IMG/VR virus record: IMGVR_UViG_3300000117_000371
Coordinates: 1 to 20,165 of that record
DNA length: 20,165 nt
Reading direction: 5' to 3' (one strand)
DNA from: a virus
Shown: positions 10,081 to 17,791 of the stretch, one piece after another
How the letters are laid out: each line of letters opens with the position of its first letter
Numbering within the stretch: position 1 is the stretch's first letter
Made by a program: the position numbers and the translations under genes
The notes under the pieces: model-generated
Databases searched by the model: none
What the model was told of the DNA's origin: nothing
What the model saw: the letters and a program-made list of their open reading frames with translations, nothing else

Positions 10081-11952
10081 ATGGATGCTTACCAACAGTA
10101 TATACACAAGTCACGTTACGCACGTTACAACGCAGAAGAGCAACGACGTGAGACTTGGGAGGAGACAGTTAATCGTTATGTTAACTACTGGGTAGACAAA
10201 GCAGACTTAAATGACTTTGAAGTATCTGACATCTTCAAGGCTATACATGATTTAGACGTTATGCCTAGCATGAGAGCGTTGATGACAGCAGGAGAAGCAC
10301 TAGACCGTGACAACGTAGCAGGGTTTAACTGTAGCTACCTACCTATAGACCACCCTAAAGCATTCGATGAGATGATGTACGTACTCATGTGTGGTACTGG
10401 TGTAGGTTTCAGTGTTGAGCGACAGTACATAGCCAAGCTGCCTGAAGTTGCGGAGAAGTTCCATGAAACAGACACAGTTATTAATGTTGCAGATTCGAAA
10501 ATCGGATGGGCGAAATCGTTTAGGGAGTTGGTATCACTTCTTTATTCAGGTCAAATTCCCCAATGGGACGTTAGCCGAGTACGACCTGCAGGTGCCACAC
10601 TTAAAACTTTTGGAGGTCGTGCAAGTGGTTCAGAACCTCTCGTCGAATTATTCAAGTTCACGTCCGGGTTGTTTCAAGGATCTGCTGGACGAAAACTTAC
10701 GTCACTTGAATGCCACGATCTTTGCTGCAAGATCGCACAAGTCGTAGTAGTAGGAGGAGTAAGACGATCAGCACTAATATCACTGTCTAACCTGTCAGAC
10801 GACAGACTACGTAGGGCCAAGACAGGTGAGTGGTATCATGCTAACCCACAACGTGCATTGTCTAACAACTCTGCTTGCTACACAGAGAAGCCTGACTTTA
10901 TTGCTTACCTAGAAGAATGGAAAAGTTTATATGAATCCTACTCAGGAGAACGAGGTTTCTTCAGCAGAATTGCTAGTCAAAAGCAAGCTGAAAAGAATGG
11001 CAGACGAGATGCTACCTACGCTTTTGGAACTAATCCATGTAGTGAGATCATCCTCAGACCCAACCAGTTCTGCAATCTATCAGAGGTTGTTGTCAGGCCA
11101 GACGATACGCTCTCTAGCCTCAAACGAAAGGTACGCATTGCGGCTATCCTTGGAACTCTACAAGCTACCCTTACAGACTTCAGATACTTAAGGAATATAT
11201 GGAAGACAAACACAGAGGAAGAAGCTTTACTAGGTGTATCACTAACAGGTATCATGGATCACCATTTACTATCCGGACGAGGTGACAATGCAAAGCTTAG
11301 GAAATGGCTCACAGAAATGCGAGAGGAAGCAATTGAGACTAACAAGCGGTGGGCTGAGAGACTTAACATTAATCCCTCTACAGCAATTACTGCAATTAAG
11401 CCTAGCGGTACTGTTAGCCAGTTGGTTGACAGTGCTAGTGGGATCCATCCTCGTTATAGCGAGCAGTATATACGAACAGTACGAGCAGATTCTCGTGACC
11501 CTCTTTGTGCTGTCCTAGAGGCTGCTGGTGTCCCTGTAGAGACAGATGTACACAACGCTAGTACCAAGGTATTCAGCTTCCCTATCGCCTCACCAGAGGG
11601 TGCTGTGACAGCCTCAGCTATGGGTGCGATAGAACAGTTAGATTTGTGGGAGTTGTATCAGGACTACTGGTGTGAGCATAAGCCGTCGATGACGTGCTAC
11701 TACCGTGACCACGAGTTCCTTGAGGTAGGACAGTGGCTATGGAACAAGTTCGATAAGGTATCAGGTGTTAGCTTCTTACCTTACTCAGACCATGTATTCC
11801 AGCAGGCACCTTATCAGCCCATTGATAAGAAAACCTACAAGGAAGCAGTAAAGAACTTCCCCACTGAGATCAACTGGGACATCAACGAGGAGTCTGATAT
11901 GACTGAAGGTAGTCAGGAGCTAGCTTGCACAGGTAACAACTGTGAGATTTAG
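10081..11952 (+). CDS. nrdJ: Adenosylcobalamin-dependent (class II) ribonucleoside-triphosphate reductase
   Basis: This enzyme converts ribonucleotides to deoxyribonucleotides using coenzyme B12, supplying dNTPs for phage replication. The protein has 623 residues (739 in the Lactobacillus leichmannii enzyme). TNPCSEI holds the radical-site residues Asn318, Cys320 (thiyl) and Glu322; Cys84 (FNCSY) and Cys331 (QFCNLSE) are the redox pair, and Cys320 to Cys331 is the same 11-residue step as in L. leichmannii. The C terminus ACTGNNCEI holds the shuttle pair Cys616/Cys621 that passes electrons from thioredoxin or similar. No intein or truncation is seen. There is no partner subunit gene, as expected for the monomeric class. 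It needs B12 but not oxygen, so B12 in the host is required. Confidence 0.95.
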   Translation: MDAYQQYIHKSRYARYNAEEQRRETWEETVNRYVNYWVDKADLNDFEVSDIFKAIHDLDVMPSMRALMTAGEALDRDNVAGFNCSYLPIDHPKAFDEMMYVLMCGTGVGFSVERQYIAKLPEVAEKFHETDTVINVADSKIGWAKSFRELVSLLYSGQIPQWDVSRVRPAGATLKTFGGRASGSEPLVELFKFTSGLFQGSAGRKLTSLECHDLCCKIAQVVVVGGVRRSALISLSNLSDDRLRRAKTGEWYHANPQRALSNNSACYTEKPDFIAYLEEWKSLYESYSGERGFFSRIASQKQAEKNGRRDATYAFGTNPCSEIILRPNQFCNLSEVVVRPDDTLSSLKRKVRIAAILGTLQATLTDFRYLRNIWKTNTEEEALLGVSLTGIMDHHLLSGRGDNAKLRKWLTEMREEAIETNKRWAERLNINPSTAITAIKPSGTVSQLVDSASGIHPRYSEQYIRTVRADSRDPLCAVLEAAGVPVETDVHNASTKVFSFPIASPEGAVTASAMGAIEQLDLWELYQDYWCEHKPSMTCYYRDHEFLEVGQWLWNKFDKVSGVSFLPYSDHVFQQAPYQPIDKKTYKEAVKNFPTEINWDINEESDMTEGSQELACTGNNCEI

Positions 11953-12049
11953 CATTACACTAGTTGTACTAATGTTATTACCTGCGTGTACTGTAGTGTG
12001 TACCTATGAGCCTGAGTGGTGGCCTCAAGACATAAAGAAGATAGAGTAA
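11942..12049 (+). CDS. Possible 35-residue lipoprotein
   Basis: A GTG inside the last codons of nrdJ opens a 35-residue frame. It has a positively charged start (MRF), a hydrophobic stretch, and LLPAC at residues 12-16, which resembles a lipobox with Cys16 as the lipid-carrying residue; the remainder is short, with Tyr, Trp and charged residues. Such tiny lipoproteins occur in phages as outer-membrane spanins or superinfection-exclusion factors, but no inner-membrane partner is next to it here. Only a weak AGG precedes the start, and its end overlaps the convergent 60-residue gene by 25 bases. I hold it as plausible, not certain. Confidence 0.42.
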   Translation: MRFSITLVVLMLLPACTVVCTYEPEWWPQDIKKIE

Positions 12050-12207
12050 CCTCTGTCGTTACCACCTACGTCCTCTGGCTTCTCTTTAGGGTCATGGGAC
12101 GTGGGTATTCCTTCCTTCTGCATCTTCTTGATGCGATCTTTAGAACGCTCACACATACTGTGATAGGCGAGAGATGTGTACGATACAGTGTGGTCTTTGT
12201 CTTTCAT
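12025..12207 (-). CDS. Small hydrophilic protein, function unknown
   Basis: The gene encodes 60 residues on the minus strand, 10 bases after the large internal virion protein gene, with GAGG 8 bases or so before the ATG. The protein is hydrophilic: a basic helical part (CERSKDRIKKMQKEG, 19-33) followed by Pro/Asp/Lys-rich sequence (SHDPKEKPEDVGGNDRG). There are no domains I recognise. It is the last gene of the leftward virion module in the window. Its 3' end overlaps the convergent lipoprotein-like frame. Confidence 0.66.
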   Translation of the reverse strand: MKDKDHTVSYTSLAYHSMCERSKDRIKKMQKEGIPTSHDPKEKPEDVGGNDRGYSIFFMS

Positions 12208-12217
12208 TGGTTAGTCC

Positions 12218-14953
12218 TCAATCAAGGTAATCTGAAAACAGACGCTCGCCCGATCTCATTCTTACAATACGATCTACATTAGAAACTCCGGGAAAATAAG
12301 TTCTACCTGCTCGCAACAAAGGAGCCATAGGTTGTTCTTCTCCTGTTAGTAATCTTTTCCCGCTTGCTATTGTGCCACTAGCTAGCTTAGTTCCAGCAGC
12401 AACCGGAGCAGGAACTAAGTCTATTTCTTCTCCGCCAAACTGTGGCGCGCGCATGTTATATAGACCGCTTGTTGCGTTAGAAGCTAGTTGATTCATAGTA
12501 GCACTTGTTATTCCTTCGGGAGTCAACAAGTCTTCCATGTATTTATCTTTACTAAAATCAAGAGTGTTTCTTGCGTCATCCCACATCCCAGCAAAAACAC
12601 CAAATGCACCTACGTAGTAAGCAGCATTTCGCATAGCATCTTTTGCAGCTTCTGCACCTTCTTTTGTATTTAGCCCGTGTTTTTGTGCTTCTACTCCTTT
12701 CAGTACAATGTCATTTCTAATGTTATTAAATTGACGATTCATGTACGAAAGCATGCTGTACATAACCCTGCCGTTTGGGTTGTCGTGAAAAGCTCTAGGT
12801 AACGCACTCGCACTAATAGGTTGCCACTTATTTAGAGAAGCTCCAGCAAAGTTTATTAACCAAGGATTAGTTAAGTCGCCTGCCTCAAGGGCCTTGACTG
12901 TAGACTGAAACTCTGATTCAGAAAGCCCTCGCATTCCGTCGTGCTTTCTTAACTTATCTAGGTCTTTAGCTTTACCACTCTTAGCTAACATCGCTCCTCT
13001 TTTTATGGCAGTGTTACTAAGAATTTCTTGACCCATTCTGTTTACTGTGGAAACCCCAGTAGTTTTATAAAGAAATTTATTTAAATTATCTACTGTAGAA
13101 GTTACTCTTTCTGAGAGTTTACTAGTCCTTTTTCCTTTAGACACCATCTGTAAAACATCGGCCTGCTCGTTAAAAGCCTTTTTTCCTATGTTGGCCAACT
13201 CTCCCATAAATTCTCTATCTACGCCAAGTTGACGGTTGTTTAACCATCCTTTTACGTCTATCTGAATCTTAGGAATTATTTTATCTAACAAAGGAGCTGT
13301 TGAAATTTCTTCTAACATAGTAGTAATAGTAGGTACAACCATACTAGGTATTGTTCTTGCGTAAGCATTAACTCCATTTTGTACAATAGGAGCAGTTATT
13401 CCTTCAGCTACGTTAAGAACAGCGTTTAACGGAGTAGCTAATAACGCCGCAGAAATAGAACGCCGTGCTAAAGCACCAACAGTAGCTGCCCCTTGTTGAG
13501 AAGCTATTACTTGTGAACGTAAACCCTTAGCTAAGTTCTTAGCAACGGCTGGAGTTGCTCCTTGATCTTTAGCGGCTTTTTCGATAGCATCAATTACAAG
13601 ACTAACTCTGCTAGTACCTTCTGTACTTTTGGGAACTTCTATTTTATTTAAATCAATATCAAATCTAGCAGCCAACGCACGGGCAGCAGAAATATCTTGA
13701 GCCATTTGCTTTAAAGCAATTACAGGATTTTCGTAATCTTCGGTTTTTCCTACAGCACGTTTAGTTTCTTTTCCGGTTTTAGAGGAGATTTTTTTAAGAA
13801 TTCCTGCAGGGGCCGTAGCAATAGTAGGAAAGTAATCAAAGCCTTTACCAGCTTTTATAAAATCCATTTCCTGTAAAAACTTAACCTGCTGTTCAAGAGC
13901 TGTAGCCGCTTGTCTTTGCTCTGCTGAAAGATTAACTTGGCTTATTTTTTCCCAAGTAATAGCAGATTTTTTTCCGACTCTTTTATTGATCTCAAGAAAT
14001 AATTTTTTAAATCCATCACTCTCTTCAAAAAGTTTTGCAGCGTCGGCAAAATCATCGTCAAAAACTCTATCAATTTCTCTTTGTTCGTGACGAGTCATAG
14101 TTTCAGCATCTTCTGCTAAACGTGCCGCACGTTCCCCTACGTTTTTTACAAACCAATTACGTGTACCTAAAAATAAATTACCTAAGTGTCCGCTTTGGCC
14201 TTCTGACTCTACGTTTACTTCAACCTTATCGTAATCCGGGTCGTCTTTAGAAAGGATTTTTCCAGACTTTCTTGCCTGTAAACTTGTATCTCTGTTATTC
14301 ATAACAGCAGATACTGATGTATCAGATGCTTCACCAACGTCAACAAAACCGTCGTCACCTCCAATATGGGTAGCTTGTCCCTGTACTTTTTGTCGCTCTT
14401 TTCGAGCAGCCTCTATCTCGTCAGCGCCTTTAGTTAAGTAACGACCCGCAGCACCTCCAAGGACACCACCACCAGCAGCGCCTAAAGCTGCACCAGCGAG
14501 TCTGCCCTCTTCGCCTTCTCCTTGAAGAAAGCCGTACACTGCACCCTCAGCCGCACCAAAGCCAGCGGCCCTAGCTGCTCGTTGTCCTTTGGAAGCAGCT
14601 TGAGATATTTTTGCCAAGCCCATTCCCGGTATAAAAAATCCTGTAATAAAACCAGAAACAGCTAAGGCTCTTGCTGCGTTAGGGTTGTCTGCTTTAAACG
14701 CTTCGACATCTGATCGGGCTTGTCCTATAGCTTCAGTGTAGTTACTAGCTTCTCCACTAAGGACACGAACAACAGCGTCAAGCTCGTCGCCTACACCAAT
14801 AGCAGATTCAACAAACTCTACGCCAGCAGACCGTAACGAACTGTAGTCTTCGTCTTCTTTTGCGGTATCAAGCAACCAATTAGTGCTTTCTCTTTGGTCT
14901 TCTAGCAACCAATTAGTGCTTTCTCTTTGGTCTTCTAGTAACCAATTAGACAT
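12218..14953 (-). CDS. Large internal virion / DNA-ejection protein (T7 gp16-like position)
   Basis: This protein of 911 residues is the last and largest of three consecutive internal virion candidates, the position of T7 gp16, which forms the channel across the cell envelope on infection. Features: two exact copies of NWLLEDQREST (3-13, 14-24) and a partial third (NWLL, 25-28); a hydrophobic segment at about 96-112; a Gly/Ala-rich membrane-active stretch at about 151-170; long helical regions; and further hydrophobic segments near 500-530 and in the C-terminal quarter (AAYYVGAFGVFAGMW). I see no lytic transglycosylase domain such as T7 gp16 carries at its N terminus. AAAGGAG lies 7 bases before the ATG. 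Membrane insertion for ejection is inferred; I see no enzymatic motif. Confidence 0.78.
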   Translation of the reverse strand: MSNWLLEDQRESTNWLLEDQRESTNWLLDTAKEDEDYSSLRSAGVEFVESAIGVGDELDAVVRVLSGEASNYTEAIGQARSDVEAFKADNPNAARALAVSGFITGFFIPGMGLAKISQAASKGQRAARAAGFGAAEGAVYGFLQGEGEEGRLAGAALGAAGGGVLGGAAGRYLTKGADEIEAARKERQKVQGQATHIGGDDGFVDVGEASDTSVSAVMNNRDTSLQARKSGKILSKDDPDYDKVEVNVESEGQSGHLGNLFLGTRNWFVKNVGERAARLAEDAETMTRHEQREIDRVFDDDFADAAKLFEESDGFKKLFLEINKRVGKKSAITWEKISQVNLSAEQRQAATALEQQVKFLQEMDFIKAGKGFDYFPTIATAPAGILKKISSKTGKETKRAVGKTEDYENPVIALKQMAQDISAARALAARFDIDLNKIEVPKSTEGTSRVSLVIDAIEKAAKDQGATPAVAKNLAKGLRSQVIASQQGAATVGALARRSISAALLATPLNAVLNVAEGITAPIVQNGVNAYARTIPSMVVPTITTMLEEISTAPLLDKIIPKIQIDVKGWLNNRQLGVDREFMGELANIGKKAFNEQADVLQMVSKGKRTSKLSERVTSTVDNLNKFLYKTTGVSTVNRMGQEILSNTAIKRGAMLAKSGKAKDLDKLRKHDGMRGLSESEFQSTVKALEAGDLTNPWLINFAGASLNKWQPISASALPRAFHDNPNGRVMYSMLSYMNRQFNNIRNDIVLKGVEAQKHGLNTKEGAEAAKDAMRNAAYYVGAFGVFAGMWDDARNTLDFSKDKYMEDLLTPEGITSATMNQLASNATSGLYNMRAPQFGGEEIDLVPAPVAAGTKLASGTIASGKRLLTGEEQPMAPLLRAGRTYFPGVSNVDRIVRMRSGERLFSDYLD
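14874..14950 (-). repeat. 33-bp tandem repeat in the ejection-protein gene
   Basis: Two 33-base copies (14874-14906 and 14907-14939) differ only at the last base and are followed by 11 bases of a third (14940-14950). In frame each encodes NWLLEDQREST. Near identity at DNA level, including third codon positions, points to a recent duplication or active homogenisation. Confidence 0.95.
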
Positions 14954-14965
14954 TATCTGACTCCT

Positions 14966-16408
14966 TTACAGGCCACTAAAAAGAGTTTCGAGTTGTTCTT
15001 CTGAAGCCCCTGACCTACGTAATTTATCTTTAACTTGTTGCTCACTTTGAGTTTTAAGGGCTTCCTTTATCATGCTTATTGTGGTAACGTTCCCATTAAT
15101 TTTTGTTGAGTAGCCGCCGTTGTCTTCCATAGATTCTAGTTCAGAGGTTTGCTCCGGTTGTTCCGCATCTGGATACCTTTCTTGCATTAACTGTTCTAAC
15201 TGTGATCTTGCATTTGTTTGTGCGTCCCTTAACAGAACACGCGCAGCATCATTAATTTCTTGTTCGGTTGGAGGAGCCTCTACCTTTTTATTTCTTGCGT
15301 CTCGTTTTGTTCTACCACGGTTGATAGTTGCAGCCCTAAGCCTTGCCTCATTTTGCATAGATTCGGTAGGAACTTGGAGATTTATAATAGCTTCTTGTGC
15401 GTCAATTTGAGAATCTAATTCCCTATTGCTAGCGCGTTGAGAAGATAGTTGATTGCTAAGGTCGTTCATACCTATACCGTTTATCATAGCGTTAAGACTT
15501 TTTTCTATACGCTCTGCATTCTTTCTTTCTCTCGTACCCCACTCTTGTTTTTCTTCGTTCCATCCAGACTTTACTGCCTTTTTGTACTCTTGTAGAGTAG
15601 ATTCAATCATTGTTTTTATTTGACCTTCAGGAAGTGCATCAACCCGAGTTTGGTACATTGACACGTTGGGTGTTTGAGTGTTAGCTATAGAGTTTTCTTC
15701 TAGACGCTGCATTGTTTCAATGTTGCCTGTAATTAAACTGACGTATTTTTGTGCATCGTCAGCGTAACGAGGCCCAGCGTTAGTAATAAAATTTTGAACA
15801 CCTGCTGTGTCATTGTTTTTGATTGCCGCCTCTAAAGCATTACTATTTTTAGAAACGTAATCTTCGTGTGCTAAATCAGAAATTTCTCTGTCAGCACGAC
15901 GGACAGCAGCAGATCTTGTGTTGTACTTTTCTGCAACACGGGGATTTAACAAAAGCTCACTTCGATTATCCTTTAAACTCTGAACAGCTTGTTGAAACTC
16001 AGCTTCAGAAAGATTAGGCATAGCTTTACGTAACGCGTCTTCATTTTTTAAACGAGCATCAATAGAAAGAGCAGAGTTTACAGAGTTGTCCCTAGAAATA
16101 TTTTTAGTTTCTGGAACCAGTCCCTGTAGCTGCTGTATCTGTGATTGAATAACTTTTGCACGAGCTACTGTTATTCCCTTCTGAGAAAGTTGATTTTGCA
16201 TCTGTTTAATAGTGTCATTAAGTCCTGATACATTACCTGCTTGGGCAAACTGAACGCCTTTGTTGCCTAAAGCCGCAGCTCCTTGAATAGCCTGTAGCTC
16301 ACGCTCGTCTCTACGCCTCTCAGCAATACGGTCACCTAACTCAAACAATCCCTGTTGAAACTGCGGGTTGGTTAAACCTTGTATAAGCCCTTGTCCAAAT
16401 TTAGCCAT
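14966..16408 (-). CDS. Internal virion protein, coiled-coil rich (T7 gp15-like position)
   Basis: This protein of 480 residues is predicted almost entirely helical, rich in Gln, Asn, Glu and Arg, with long heptad-like stretches (for example IKQMQNQLSQKGITVARAKV, 67-86, and the 290-350 region). The N terminus (MAKFGQGLIQGLTNPQFQQG) resembles the start of ejection proteins in related phages. It sits between the two other internal virion candidates with a good GGAG ribosome-binding site. T7 gp15 forms a periplasmic tunnel with gp16. The present protein has no enzymatic motif and no clear membrane span. Role assigned by position and composition. Confidence 0.68.
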   Translation of the reverse strand: MAKFGQGLIQGLTNPQFQQGLFELGDRIAERRRDERELQAIQGAAALGNKGVQFAQAGNVSGLNDTIKQMQNQLSQKGITVARAKVIQSQIQQLQGLVPETKNISRDNSVNSALSIDARLKNEDALRKAMPNLSEAEFQQAVQSLKDNRSELLLNPRVAEKYNTRSAAVRRADREISDLAHEDYVSKNSNALEAAIKNNDTAGVQNFITNAGPRYADDAQKYVSLITGNIETMQRLEENSIANTQTPNVSMYQTRVDALPEGQIKTMIESTLQEYKKAVKSGWNEEKQEWGTRERKNAERIEKSLNAMINGIGMNDLSNQLSSQRASNRELDSQIDAQEAIINLQVPTESMQNEARLRAATINRGRTKRDARNKKVEAPPTEQEINDAARVLLRDAQTNARSQLEQLMQERYPDAEQPEQTSELESMEDNGGYSTKINGNVTTISMIKEALKTQSEQQVKDKLRRSGASEEQLETLFSGL

Positions 16409-16422
16409 TGTCTTTCTCCAGT

Positions 16423-17763
16423 TTAACCTAATGCTCCGCCTAACAAACCTGTACCTGCTGCACCAATCAGGTTAGCTTGGCCTAAGCCAGCACCCAACAG
16501 CGCCTCAAGTCCAGACATCTTAGCTTCACCAAACATACTTGCGCCAGCCAACTGACCACGTTGGGCCAACTCGGATGTTGCCAATCCTTCCTGGAACATG
16601 TTGAGAGCTTGCGCCTGCGGAATGTAAGCAGCACCTAACAGTTGAGTACCAAGTTGAGCTTGTTGTGCTTGCTCTGCTTGAGCCTGCTGTATAGCCATGA
16701 GAGAAGCCCTGTTCTTCGCTTCCTCTTGAGCCTGTGCAAGAGCAAACTGCTCTGGTGTGCCACCGAACATTGCTGTACGTACGCCTAAGCGTCCTTGATT
16801 AGCCAGTCTTTCTTCAAGAGTTAGACGCTGACGTTCTTCTTCAGCTTCTTGAGTAGCCCTTATTCGGTTGTACACACCCAGCTCTCTAGTGGCTCTGTCT
16901 GTTGTGACATCATCTAAAAGACTTTTAGCGCCAGTAAATCCGGATGTTGTTATACCCTCTTCTGTTGGGCTTAACTTAAGTTGTAAATTAGGATTTATCA
17001 TCGGGCCTATGCCGCCCATTAGTGCCGCAGCATTACCGCCTGTAGTATCTTGGGTAGTACCTTGGGTAGTACCTTGGGTAGTACCTTGGGTGGGTATTGG
17101 ATTACCGTTTACCGTAACTGCGTTTCCATTAGCGTCGTAACCTATTGTAAAATTACCAAACGGTGTTGGTGTAGTTTCTTCTCTTACAACAGAAGAAGTA
17201 TTTTGTGGGGCTGCAGCACTATCTGTAGCTGCTGTTCCTGTTCCACTAGTCAATAATCCTGTGCTGGGAAAACCCGTAAGACCAGCGTTTCTAGCCGCCG
17301 TAAACTCTTGGTTGCTAACGGAGCCATCATTGTTTATGTCAAAACCACGCATTAGTACGGATTGCTGATTAGCTATGGCCTGCTCACGGGTTATGCCCTG
17401 AGAATCCATAAGCTGCTGAATGCGATCTTGTTGCGTCATCTGCGGGAACGATCCGGGTGCGGGAATACCTGCTCCAAAACTAGAGCCTGTGCCTGTTGTA
17501 ACAGTAAACGGACGAAACGCTGATTGCTGTAAGCCTGCGGTTGCAATAGGGTCAACACCTTTAAGTGCTTGTGTGCCTATGCCACCTAATTCGTCGTACG
17601 CTTTGTTTATAAGAGCCAAACCACCAGCACCCATCGCAACTTGACCGGCGTTTTCCGTCAGACTTTGACCAATGTTTTGCGCGCCAGTCAATAGTCCTTG
17701 TCCTACACTACTGATTACATTTCCTGCGGCGGTAGTAATCGGATGCCACCATGCGTGTGCCAT
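16423..17763 (-). CDS. Internal virion protein with an EF-hand loop (T7 gp14-like position)
   Basis: The protein has 446 residues and is Gly/Ala/Gln-rich with several weakly hydrophobic segments (28-55 region and the C-terminal LEALLGAGLGQANLIGAAG), as expected for a membrane-active ejection protein. T7 gp14 is only 196 residues. Two inserts stand out. Residues 142-153 (DINNDGSVSNQE) are a complete EF-hand-type calcium loop: Asp142, Asn144, Asp146, Gly147, Ser148, Ser150 and Glu153. Residues about 225-240 are TQGT/TTQG repeats encoded by a 12-base tandem repeat. The C-terminal half has a long Gln/Ala-rich coiled-coil (about 305-385). The ATG has GGAGGG upstream. The function as an ejection protein is by position and composition. 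Confidence 0.7.
   Translation of the reverse strand: MAHAWWHPITTAAGNVISSVGQGLLTGAQNIGQSLTENAGQVAMGAGGLALINKAYDELGGIGTQALKGVDPIATAGLQQSAFRPFTVTTGTGSSFGAGIPAPGSFPQMTQQDRIQQLMDSQGITREQAIANQQSVLMRGFDINNDGSVSNQEFTAARNAGLTGFPSTGLLTSGTGTAATDSAAAPQNTSSVVREETTPTPFGNFTIGYDANGNAVTVNGNPIPTQGTTQGTTQGTTQDTTGGNAAALMGGIGPMINPNLQLKLSPTEEGITTSGFTGAKSLLDDVTTDRATRELGVYNRIRATQEAEEERQRLTLEERLANQGRLGVRTAMFGGTPEQFALAQAQEEAKNRASLMAIQQAQAEQAQQAQLGTQLLGAAYIPQAQALNMFQEGLATSELAQRGQLAGASMFGEAKMSGLEALLGAGLGQANLIGAAGTGLLGGALG
17042..17089 (-). repeat. 12-bp tandem repeat, four copies, coding for a Thr-Gln-Gly-Thr linker
   Basis: Four copies of a GTAGTACCTTGG unit (plus-strand reading) run from 17042 to 17089; only the first has one changed base. 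The multiple-of-three length keeps the frame and yields a flexible TQGT-type linker in the gp14-position protein. Copy number may vary between strains by slippage. Confidence 0.95.
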
Positions 17764-17791
17764 TAGAATACCCTCCTAACTTCATTATTGT

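Noticed and set aside
17305-17340. EF-hand-like loop as a sign of a dockerin/cellulosome protein
   Set aside because: Only one loop is present, without the paired dockerin repeat; the protein otherwise looks like an internal virion protein.
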